A stretch of DNA of 64,000 bases from Ectocarpus siliculosus (lineage: Eukaryota; Sar; Phaeophyceae; Ectocarpales; Ectocarpaceae): NCBI GenBank assembly GCA_000310025.1, contig FN648711.1, positions 1-64,000 of the forward strand. The letters run 5' to 3'. The notes under the pieces are model-generated. The model made no database searches. It worked only from the letters and a program-made list of their open reading frames with translations, and was not told the origin of the DNA. The number at the start of each line of letters is the position of its first letter. Position 1 is the first letter of the stretch. Both the position numbers and the translations under genes were made by a program. This document shows positions 1 to 10,400 of the stretch, one piece after another.

Positions 1-1946
1 AAACACTTGAAGCGCGCTGTACTATGCGGGGAAATGCCTGGTGGTGGCCAGCTCCATACTTCGTGATGAATGATCGTGGTTTTGTAGACAAGGGCACTCG
101 AGCTCGCTCTGGCACGGTGGGGTGAAGAGGTTTACGAATGGCGCCCCGTGCATGTTCCGACGCGGGGTATTCCCTGGTTTTCTTTGTGGGACTTCAGTCG
201 TTCGTGTTGTGCCACGTTTGTTTCTCGCAGTTGTTTGGCGTTTTCAATCGAAGTAGGAACGACTTATTACCATCATCGGGTCCTCATGGGTTTTTCTCTC
301 TCGCAGTTGTTTAGTGTTTTCAATCGAAGTATGGAACGACTTACTACCATCAGCGGGTCCTCCAAGGTTATTCTCTGCCACAATGGAAGTAACATCCTTG
401 CCGCTGCCTGCTTCATTTACAGTGGTCGTTACCTGTTGCCATGTTCTCGTATGTATACCGTGTATCGGCAAGAGCGTCCGCGGGTGTGTTTTCGGTGAGA
501 GGGATCAAGGTGACGACAACCGCGTACGTACATGATCATTTTTGCACGGCCTTCCCAGGTTTCTATTGGTGGCGTCCAACTTGGTATGGCGACAGTACTC
601 CCATTTTCGTCGTGAGACGTATACGACACTTTTCATTGTACGCAGAGTAATAAAATGTACACTTTCAGTATCGTTTTTCCGTACATCTACAACCATAAGG
701 CTACACAGGAGGGGGTTAACACCGGTGTGTGTGTGGACAAGAAATATCCAATCCTTGTCGGCAGCTCCTGCGTACGGCAACGAACAGCACGTAGTACAAG
801 TAATTTAGCGTTCGATGTCCCTTGTAAGTACCAAAGCACGTGGTTCAGCCTTGTAGCCGGTCACGAGGAAAACTTGACCCACAGCTTCACGCACGAGGTG
901 TTGCGACACGTCATTCCATGTACACTGTTGTGCCAGCGGACTCCCGCCTCTTCTTGCACGAGGACGACGACAAGAGTGCCCAGGACAACAAAAGCAATCT
1001 TTGGGAAGATGTGGCGCATAGAACCCTCCGTTGACAAGGCCCCTCACGCATAAATAATTTCTACCACGAGCATTACCTTTTTTTCTTCTCGTTTTATCCA
1101 AAGAACACACCACACTTATTCCATTCGCCGTACACTGCGACACAACCCCAAACATTCACACACATGATCTACGTTATTACCAAAGTTGGGTGCACACGCT
1201 CAGCCTAGTTGAACTGCTGCGCAGCGTATCACCGTGCCCGCCGCAAAGTCTAAAAGGCCAACGGTGCTGTCGATGGACTCTGCGGTGACGCTTGGGGCGG
1301 CAGCAGCAATGGAATCAGCATGATGTACAAGTTGTGGCCATGAACAAAAAAGCGGAGAGTCGAGTTATTCGCTGTTGGTACGTACACCAAGGCTGTAAAC
1401 TGCGACCGGGGCGGCAACTCACGGGCGCTAACCCTCAAGCGCCCCCGATACCCCTTCGCTGGGGGGGACGCGACCCCGACCATAATGCCATCTGACTAGA
1501 GTAGCGTTTCCGGCTACCTGCCCTCGGTAGCTGATGACCTTCCGCTTGAAATACGTGCTCTGGGATCTTTACACTTCGTATATACACATTTCCTCCGTCA
1601 GTTATGCCTTCAAGATATGTTGGTAGGTGATGGATCATCGCCTTTCTTTGTCATGGGCGGTAAGCATAGCGCAGGTATGCATCCAGTTTACGCGAGGTTG
1701 AACGGTAAGGACAGGCGCCGCAGGTGAATGGCTTACGAGTACCAGCCATGCGCAGTGTTGCATCGCGTTACCCGCTGTGTGCCCCCGAGAAAGAGAGTGA
1801 CTGCCGAGAGGAAGAAAATGCCGGGTGCCGAACCCAAAGTGTCCACAACCAGGAGTACGTACGCATACGTCTAACAGAGGGAGTTTTGCAATTTCCACCG
1901 TCGTTACCCATAGGTACCCACGCCCCATGGGTTCCCATGGGTTCCC
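1..1946. other. No gene recognised
   Basis: Open frames are short, overlap on both strands and show no known domain. The only structure I see is a two-copy repeat at 221-365 and a triple palindrome at 1924-1951, both listed separately. Confidence 0.5.
221..365. repeat. Two-copy direct repeat, period about 76 bp
   Basis: Two adjacent units share the blocks CTCGCAGTTGTTT, TTTTCAATCGAAGTA and GGAACGACTTA. The second unit starts at about 297. The units differ by a few substitutions and a one-base indel, so the duplication is not very recent. Confidence 0.75.
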
Positions 1947-1951
1947 ATGGG
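1924..1951. repeat. Triple CCCATGGG palindrome, 10-bp spacing
   Basis: The 8-bp palindrome CCCATGGG occurs at 1924, 1934 and 1944, separated by TT. The spacing is one helical turn. It lies just upstream of the decayed Copia protease and resembles the CATG-centred arrays at 4.0-5.7 kb. Confidence 0.85.
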
Positions 1952-3159
1952 CACGAATAAGGATAATGTACATCACCCAACAACCGCCCGCTTGCCGATG
2001 ATGGTGGACAGCGGAGCATCCGCTTACTACATCGACGACAAACTGGTTCCAGGGATCAAGGCGATGATGACAGATTATCGTAGACTGGTCCCATCCCGTG
2101 TCATAACCACGGCAGGCCTGCACAAGCTGCGTGGAACAGCTATGGCATCACCGACAGCCACGGCAAGACGCATGTCGCGCGTCTACCCATCACGATAGTT
2201 CCGGGGATCGGACGGAGATTGTTCTCATCCGGAGCTGCCCAGACGAAGGGAATAGAAACCATCGTATCGGATTTTCCTAGACTGGAACGGGAAAACGTTC
2301 ACTTTCCTCTGAGGCGAGATGGGTCGATCTTCAAGGTGGATTTATTTCAAGATTCTCCCCAAGATTTCATCAGCTCAGGCACAGTCGGCATTCCCTACTA
2401 CCAACGAGGACACGGACAACTGGCACCGTCGTCTCGGACACCTGAACGAGAACAGCATGAAGACGCTGCGCTCCAAGACTGACTCGGGTGTTTTGTTCCA
2501 AGAAAATCTTTCCCCTTGCAAGGTTTGCAAGCTTGGGAAAAGTAAGTGCTCAGCTCAAGCATCCAAAGGAGTCAACGGTCATGACAACCTCTCTGTTCGA
2601 GTTGGTCTACACGGATTTCGCTGGACCGTTCAAGCCCCAAGCAAAGGGCGCGTCCAACTATTTCAGCAAGTTCACGGATGACCACACCAGATGGAAAGTG
2701 GTTTACCCGATATCTTCCAAGGATCAAGCTATCGACACCTTGACATATTTCATTCAGGATTACGTCATCCCCCTGGGGCTAAGGGTGCAGCGTCTACGCT
2801 GCGACAAAGGCGGAGAGTACGTGGCTCAGTACTACAGGAGGAGCTACTGCAGGAAAACCGGAATAAAGATGGAATTTGCATCAACAACTGTCCCTCAGCA
2901 GATTGGTGTATCGAAACGTGACGGAAGGACGATAATGAACAGGACAAGGTGCATCCTCATCGACACTGGACTTCCGAAGTTCCTGTGGGGAGAAATATGC
3001 GAAACGTCGGTATTCCTTATTAATCGCTCTCCTCAAAATACGTCAGAGACGAGGATAAGCTACGCACCCCCGCAGACTAGATTGAAGGGAGGCGAGGTAC
3101 ATTCAAACATCAGGGGTCGCCAAAGGACGCGCTGGGATGAGGAAGGGTGTACATTGTAG
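1947..3159 (+). pseudogene. Decayed Ty1/copia gag-pol fragment
   Basis: Pieces of a Copia polyprotein lie in the normal order but in three frames. An aspartic-protease motif (MVDSGASAYYID) is at about 1998-2035. The pre-integrase zinc domain follows at about 2420-2540 (WHRRLGHLNENS, then CKVCKLGKS). The integrase core is at about 2600-3010, with the first Asp in YTDFAGP and the second in RCDKGGEY. The third acidic residue of the DD35E triad is lost: the usual NGVAER-type motif reads IGVSKRDGRT, with Lys in place of Glu. The match stops after the INRSP motif; no reverse transcriptase, RNase H or LTR is recognisable nearby. This is a dead, truncated element, clearly older than the two fuller Copia copies in this window. 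Confidence 0.85.
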
Positions 3160-4000
3160 GAGCCGCGGGAACGGATGCACGACAAGAAACACGCAAGCAT
3201 CCAACATCATCGCATGTAGAGAGAAAGAGGCAGAAAGAGAGGCACGATTTTTGGAAAGGACAAGACACATGACATACCTTGTCAACACGGTTGGTTTAGG
3301 TGTCCGCCAAGGCTTTGTAGCCAGCGTTTTCATCAGGACCATCGCTTTTCTCGCTCGGAGACAAAGAACATCCCCGTCTCAATCTTTAGTTTACCCTCCA
3401 CCCCCATCCGCCCCTGGCCTCCGCCTCCTGCCCCCTCGTCCGCGAACAAGCACGGCCTGAGGAAGCGCTAAGCGTCGTCCTGACGATCAATACTCTCGGT
3501 GGAGAGGATCGGCCCGACGTATTCTAAGCCGAACAGCATGAAGCTCTCCTAGAACCTGAGACACGAAACAAAGAACAAATAGCGTTCCATGTGAATGTCA
3601 GTTTGTTTGACGTCACGGTTCATACATAAATAAATAGCTTGCGACAAACCACCAGCGCGTCGACTGCCTAGGAGCAACGACAGGGCACACTGAAAATGTG
3701 AGAGAATGATTCAAAACGCTGTAAACACGTCAGGAACAAAACAAACGAAAGTGTTGGACGTTCAGTACAGCTTGCACGTCCAATAAGCGCTTATCGGCCT
3801 GACAATTTGGCGACAGTACACCAGGGAGACAGGGTTAGAAGAGTAAGCTAAAATCAACAAAACCCTCAGCCCCAATGCCGTCGGTGTAGGTTTCGTCATG
3901 AATGTCGTCCTGCATGAAAAAGGGACACAGCAGCGTTGAGCGACACATCGGATCGGTGGCGAAAAATGAAAATTGTTCAGGTTTAATTTATGTCAATCTC
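3160..4000. other. No gene recognised
   Basis: No extended coding frame or known motif was seen between the Copia fragment and the CATG-rich array. Confidence 0.5.
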
Positions 4001-4009
4001 TCGGCTTTG

Positions 4010-4530
4010 ATGAACGTCCATGGAAAATTTCATGGACGTCCATGGTCGTTCATGAAATATTTCATGAACGTCCATGGATATATAACCGGTCGCCCCGGTG
4101 GTCTAGTTGGTATCCGCGAAACCTTCTAGAGGTCAGGTCAGGGGTTCGAATCCCGGCGTAAGCGAGCTTTTCTTGCAAAGTGAGTTTTTCTCTCGCTTCC
4201 GCTCCTGGTCTAGTGGATAGCGCTAGTTCGTGTGTACACAGAGGGAAGAGAGTACTGAACTCTTCTCGCATTAAAAATCGAAGGCAAAGTACCGCAGGAG
4301 GGGAGGGTAGAGAGAAGCTCTTCTGTGTGACCACGGGTTGGAGTAAACGGAACTAGTGAAATTAGCGCTGATTTGAAGTGAAGACTAAAAAAAAAAAAAT
4401 GAATGTTCAAGAAATATCTCATGAAAGCCCATGGACGTCCATGAAATGTTTCATGAACGTTCATGAAACGTTCCATGAAAGCCCATAACCATCCATGAAA
4501 TGTTCCATGATCGGCCATGGAATGTTCCAT
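4010..4530. repeat. CATG-palindrome array, proximal block, split by a SINE
   Basis: Both ends (about 4010-4080 and 4400-4530) consist of short units such as TCCATGAAATATTTCATG, TGAACGTCCATGGA and GAAATGTTTCATGAACG. They are built on a CATG core with near-palindromic flanks. The middle (4088-4399) is an unrelated tRNA-derived insertion ending in poly(A). The same sequence type forms the larger block at 5095-5705. Confidence 0.85.
4088..4399 (+). mobile_element. tRNA-derived SINE
   Basis: The 5' part carries an RNA polymerase III A box (TGGTCTAGTTGG, 4099-4110) and a perfect B box (GGTTCGAATCC, 4143-4153), spaced as in a tRNA. A second A-box-like string (TGGTCTAGTGG) is at 4206-4216, without a matching B box. 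The element ends in a run of 13 A at 4387-4399. The acceptor stem does not pair and the T stem has mismatches, so it is not a working tRNA gene. The body between head and tail matches nothing I recognise. No clear target duplication is visible because the flanks are themselves repetitive. Confidence 0.7.
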
Positions 4531-4596
4531 GCATACGAAGACTTAGAGAATTCGTGCAGTAGATTGTTAAGGAGTGTGGCTGCTAGCATGAAAGGT

Positions 4597-4619
4597 ACAT
4601 CCTATTTTTCATAGGATGT
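4597..4619. repeat. Short inverted repeat
   Basis: ACATCCTAT (4597-4605) and ATAGGATGT (4611-4619) are perfect inverted copies with a 5-nt T-rich loop. No adjacent gene gives it a role. Confidence 0.8.
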
Positions 4620-4681
4620 GGAATGGTCGGGAGGTATTCCTTCTTATACCCCCCCTCATAATTTTCTACTCTGTGTGCCCC

Positions 4682-4714
4682 CTGAGATGAAGTTGGATCC
4701 CGACTTCATCTCAG
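4682..4714. repeat. 12-bp inverted repeat
   Basis: CTGAGATGAAGT (4682-4693) and ACTTCATCTCAG (4703-4714) pair perfectly around a 9-nt spacer containing GGATCC. Function unknown. Confidence 0.8.
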
Positions 4715-5094
4715 ATCCTTGCTGATCGTCTCTCACCAATAACAAGCAACTCCCCCATCTCTACGTGGCCGTGGACAAGAGTGTCAACGACGGAACCTTC
4801 ATCTACCTCTAGGAGCAAGCTACCGTCTACGGCTTAACTCCTTGTAAATTGTTTAGGACAACGATGAGGTTGTCCAAGATCACGTAACGTTGCATTCGTC
4901 ATGGGGGCGTGTTGAAGTGCAGCGCATTACTTCGGTAGGATGTGTGGGTTTAGTAGGATAGATGCAGCTGCATGATTGCTGTATGCCATGATACGTAGAT
5001 GCGGCGGGATAAACTACGTTTTGTACAGTAGAACGTAACACGGTGTCATGAATGAATTGATGGTTCATCAGATGATTGTAATTGTAGCGAAATA

Positions 5095-5705
5095 TGGAAC
5101 GTTTCATGGACTGCTGTGGAAAATTTCTTGGAAGTTCATGGAACTCCATGGAACGTTTTATGAAACTCCTTGGACTTCCATGAAACATTTCATGGCAATT
5201 CATGGAACTCCTTGGACTTCAATGAAGTACTTCATGAAGAGTTCCATGGAAGTTCATGGAACTCCATGGAACTTTTCATCAAACTCCTTGGACTTTCATG
5301 AAACATTTCATGGCATTTCATGGAACTCCTTGGACTTCCATGAAATACTTCATGAAGAGTTTCATGGAAGTCCATGGACTTCCATGTGGACTTCCATGAA
5401 AAGGTCCATGGGGCTCCATGGACTTCAAATTTTCATGGAACTCCTTGGATTTCCATGACATCGTGGAACAAGTAAAAGGTTTCTTGGAAGTCCAATGAAG
5501 CCCATGCGCACATTTCATGGACATCAATGTCCAACACAGCCAAGGCTCATTGTCGGCATTTATCCACCAAGTTGGCGTCACTGGGATATTTCTAGAACGT
5601 CCATGAAACGTTTCATAGACTTCCATGATGAAATATTTCATGGACTTCCACGGACTTCCATGGACATGGTGTCATGGACTTCCATGGACTTCCATGAAAT
5701 ATTTC
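5095..5705. repeat. CATG-palindrome array, distal block with about 118-bp higher-order unit
   Basis: About 600 bp is made almost entirely of TTCATGGAA, TCCATGAAA, CTCCTTGGACTT and similar 10-12 bp pieces. A higher-order unit recurs with period about 118 bp (starts near 5131, 5249 and 5367). Because the pieces are near-palindromic, both strands read as long open frames rich in Met, His, Phe and Trp. Those frames are a by-product of composition. Confidence 0.85.
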
Positions 5706-5776
5706 AATAAAAAATACCATAATGTAGATGATTGAATATTTGTGCGCACACCCAACTTGGTACACCCGATGCGAAG

Positions 5777-7434
5777 ACATCCCCAACACCGGGCAGTTGG
5801 CTGGGACCCAGTTCCAGACGCCCTCCCACGGCGCGGGAGGCATGACAACGAGCGGAGGTCAACCGCCCCCTGCTGTTCAGCAGAGCATCATGGCGCATGG
5901 TGAGATGCTGCGGGTAGATCGTTTTCGTTTTGGGCATGTGGGCATGTCTGCCTTTATGCGTTCCGGGCCCACCTCGGCCAAACGTCTACCTTGAGAGCCG
6001 CCCGTGAGTCGAGGTCACTTGCAGCCTTGAGAGTGTTAGTTGCATATCGACGGGAGCGTGTTGCTGGCCCGGGTGTTGGGCGTTCGTGGTACTAACGACT
6101 TGTTGCAGGTGGATATTCGCTCTCTCTTTTGAACTCAAACGTCGACGGATCTACGTATTTCAGACTATTTATGGACATATCGATGGGTGGAACGTGGATG
6201 GATTTATGCGCCGAGACAGGCAGAGCTGCCGGATACCAACTTTGCGAAGGCGCCGTTTTGAATCAATCCCATGCGGCAGCAGGATGGCCTGTGGCTGCGA
6301 GTCAGTTTCCCTGGTACTCCAATGCCTTGGACAGTCTTTGAAATGTACATGGTCGGACGGCACGAACGTACGAGGGCGCGTTCGTTCCAAAGAAGGTTTC
6401 GAAATGACGTGCACCCGCTAACGGTACTGACCCCAAACTCCTTATTTCCCTTCCCATCCATACGCGTGGTTCGAAGGCAACTCCAACACCGCGCAGCGAT
6501 TGGATGCCCCTACCCCGGCGCACCCGCAGACCCCGGGAGTCATGTCTATGGGCACCGGACAACAGCAGTCCACTGCCGTCCAGCAGTCCACTGCCGTCCA
6601 GCAGTCCACTGTCATCAAGCAGTCCACTGCCGTGCAGCAGTCCACTCCCGTCCAGCAGGGCGTCAGCCCGTATGGTGAGTGTGGTTGCTGATCTGGTTGA
6701 GCGTTATGTTTTTTGGCAACACCGATTTGTTTACATATTCCTACTCCGCGTAGGCGGGGTGGTCGTTTGAATACTCATGTTCGGTGCATAATTGAGAGGG
6801 TGTTAGCACAGCGAGGTGAACGTGATATTGACATGGAGATTGGGCTTGGGTCATGTGTATCGCCCGAACTAAAAAGGCTCGTACAACATTACTTGTATGG
6901 ACTGCTGGAGTGTGATCCCGTCGTGTATGTGTCTTGTTTGTCCGATGTGCCGCTAGCGTGTACGTAGAGGGGATGGGTGCGGGCCCGGTATCGCTGCCAG
7001 ATGGTGCTGCCATCCGACCGTTGTGGTGTCCGTATCGAAGTCGCATCGCGTAATTCGATGGCTGGCCGTCTAAGGGTAAAACCCTCTCAATGAGGATTGT
7101 GTTGCTTAGGGCCTCCTCATGTCGTACTGCTGGCATCGACAACAGTCACCAGTGGTTACGCTTCTCTCTCGTGTTGTCGCGTCCATATCTTGCCTTGGGC
7201 GACATTATTTTTTTGTTGTTGTTAGGATGTACACGGTCGTTTATGGTGAACAAATCACACACGCACACCGTTTAACTCGTGTCAACATTTCATGCATACG
7301 TCTCCGGCAAGGCACGCCGTTTATCGGGCAGCGGTCTGGGGCCCGCACATCGGGGCACGTCCACAATGAGGGAGGCATGATTGGGGGTGGTGTTCAACCG
7401 TCCACTGCGGTACAGCAGGCCGCCGTGATGTACC
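5777..7434 (+). CDS. First three exons of the Gln-rich gene: duplicated symmetric exons
   Basis: Three exons (5777-5899, 6477-6674, 7312-7434) are 123, 198 and 123 nt long, all multiples of three. Each follows an unusual AAG acceptor, opens in phase 1 with a short unit (ending NTGQ, NTAQ and FIGQ), and ends in phase 1 after a His/Tyr codon (CAT G, TAT G, TAC C) at GTGAGA or GTGAGT. The second contains five QQST-type repeats. Equal phase and similar ends indicate exon duplication. Introns between them are about 580 and 640 bp and hold nothing recognisable. Confidence 0.6.
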
Positions 7435-10400
7435 GTGAGTTTTGGTGTCTTAGTGTGGGTCTGTGTGTTCGGGGGTTAGTTTCGCTGTCATATGCACATA
7501 CTTCCGACTGACCGTCGCATCATGATGGGCGTGTCATTGTAACCAAGTCGTGACACCGGCAGGGCATGTAAAGGAATCACATGTTCGAGAGTCTGCGAAC
7601 ATTGGTGTTGGATACACGTGCTGTATGATTTTGGTGTCACGCAGATTGGTAAGATTGCCGTTTGGTAGGGGGCACCGTGATGTGTCACGGGGCTCCTCCT
7701 TGCTGTTGGAGCGTTGGAGCTGCTCTGTGTGGAGCACTCCCTCTTTCGTCCGTGTGAAGGACGGTCGCCTACCTCTTGTGAAGTTAATACATCACCGAAA
7801 CAGTCTCGCTCGATAAATAAGTGGCGTAGGCCGCAAACACTCAAACACTCTAGAGTTTTGCCCCTCGAGGGAAGCCACATCGGGATGAGCTCTACGGGAG
7901 ACGAGGTGCCCACTGCTGCGAGCGGAGAACAGATCCGCCCGCCGGTGCAGGAGGGCCGCGATGCAGAGCTTGCAAGTTTGCAACTGCAGATTTCGCAATT
8001 AGCGGCCCTGGTGGAGGAGTCGATGAAGAAGAAGGAGCCTGGCAGCGTCGTGGCGGATGCAGCCAGTAGTGGCGGCTGGGTTGCCGCCACCGGAGGCCAA
8101 GATCAGCCCCTGCAGCCGCACGGCGGAGGCGGGGGATTTCTCCAGCAGCAAGCGAGAGATGGTGGGCAAGGACCACGGCAGCTGCTGGAAGGCGGCTGGG
8201 CCAGCAGATCGGGAGCGAACCCTGCGAGACCAGCCGGAGTGGGCCCGGGCATAGGACCGGACTACGGGGAAGCGAGGGGGTTAAACCCTCCAGGTGAGAT
8301 ACCCGTGATTCGAGGAAATGGAGAATACCTCGACGGCTACAGCAGTAGCCACCAGAAAAGAGTGACGGTCAATGCCCCGCTTCTAGACGGAAAAAGCCGT
8401 AGCCACGGATTCGATTCGTGGCGAAAATCGTTCATCCAAGCTGCGAAGACCATCGACTTGGACGGGCAGTTTATTGGGGATGCAGAGAGCAGTATCCCCG
8501 TGGGCGACCCAAACTTGCCGACCTCCGAACTGCTCCGTAGGGGGCACACGAGAGCAGAAGCCCAACGAGGGCTCCAGGCGTTCCACTTTATCACTACTGC
8601 TGTGGTAAAAGAAGCTGACAAAGCAATCATCAGTAACTGTACGTCAGCGAAAGAGGTTCTCGCGGAACTGGAAAAGGTCTACGATCCAGAGTCACAGGGG
8701 TCAAAACAGGCCTTGATGCGGAAGATGTTCGACTTTGCAATCCCCACACACAGCAACAGCAACCCCATCGAGCACCTCTACTCACTCGAGCTGCTGTATG
8801 CCCGCCTGCGCGAAAAGGGGCTCAATGCTGAACAACCCTTCGTTCTCGCCCACTTCGTTGGTTCCCTCCCACCCGAGTACCAACAAGCGAAGTTCCTGTT
8901 GGAGACAGCGACGGCGCTGGATAGAGCCGAGATCGTCAGGATCGTGAGCACGGTGCACGCGAGCCTCCCGGAGGGGAGGAAGGCTCTGAAGGGCCAGCGT
9001 AGGGCGGAGCATGCTCTCCTCGCGAGCGATGGTAGCGGCGGGGCAGGAGCGCCGGGCCGCGGCAACAGCGGCCGCCGCAAGGGCGGCGGCGGCGGCAGCG
9101 GCAACCAGAAGGGGAGAGGGGATGGCGCGAAGGCTGGTGGCGGCGGCGGAGGTGGCGACAACGATGCGGGTAGCATGCGCGGTCGCTGTTTCCGGTGCGG
9201 GAAGAAGGGCCACCAGGTGGCCAACTGCCCCGAGAGCAAGCCCGTGCGATGTGAGACATGCAAGGGCTACGGGCACGACAAGAGCAAGTCCCCGACCGAG
9301 GAGGCGGTGCTCGTCGTGGAAGTGCCGGCGGGGGGGGCGTCTGCTGGACGCCACAGCACTGGACGTGGCAGAAGAGGCGCTGGTGGTCGGTGACATCTCA
9401 GGCGAGTGTCACAGAGTCGTTGGTCGAGGGGGTGTAGAGCAGGCTAGGCGGGGGAGGTATGTTGCCGATACCGGCGCTACCACCGACATGTTCGCGACCT
9501 CAGATGGGTTCGTTCGTTACGAAGAGTGTGATCGACGTGTGCGCGTCGCCGCAGGAGAAACTTCCCTATTGTAGGGTATGGCGACGTGACGATAACCCTT
9601 AGCCTGCGCGACGGTACAACCGACCTGTTGTTGAAACGGGTTGCACACGTTCCCCGACTAGATTACAACCTAGTATCTCTCACTTCCCTCTTCAAGGACG
9701 GGTTCAAAACGAAAACCCTCAATAAGCACGAGTTGGAATTGGAGAGAGGGGGGGGGAATTCGGTGTACTTCCCCCGATGCGGTAACCTGTACGTTCAGAA
9801 CGGTTTCCGCAAACACTCCGAACAAGCCTATGCCGCAATTGCTCCTGGTAGCGCGAAAGCGCCCAACACCCCCGTTGACATCAACGACTTCCACTGCGCG
9901 CACGGCCACTCCCACGAGGTGCTGCTGAGGACCACGGCGAAGCAGCAGGGAACGACGCTGGTGGGCGAGCTCCGGGAGTGCCTGGGGTGCTCGACGGCGA
10001 AGGGGCTTTCCAAGCCCATCCCCAACAAGACGTCGACCCGAGCGGTTAAGAAACTGCAGCGAGTTTTCGTGGATTTGAGTGGAAAAGCTAGGGTGCAGAG
10101 CTTGGGGGGGAAGTGGCACACTCTCATTGTCAAGGATGATTACACAAGGTGGAACCGTGTCTATGTCCTGAAGCACAAATCAGACGCCGCTGAGGCATTC
10201 GAGAGGTATCTTGCAGAAAACCGGGCAGACGGTGCCCCGTCCGATGTCATGGTCGTGAGATCTGACAATGGAGGAGAGTTTTTTGAGGGAGAGTTCGGCA
10301 AGGTGTGCCGGAAGTACTGCATCAAACGGGAGTTCACCCCCGCACACAGCCCAGAATACAACGGTGTACCTGAGAGAGCACTGGGTCTGATCAAGGATGC

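Noticed and set aside
4088-4165. tRNA gene
   Set aside because: A and B boxes are good, but the acceptor stem does not pair, the T stem has mismatches and the element continues to a poly(A) tail, so it is a SINE head.
5048-5710. Met/His/Trp-rich proteins encoded on both strands
   Set aside because: They are translations of the CATG-palindrome repeat and are open because the repeat avoids stops in several frames.
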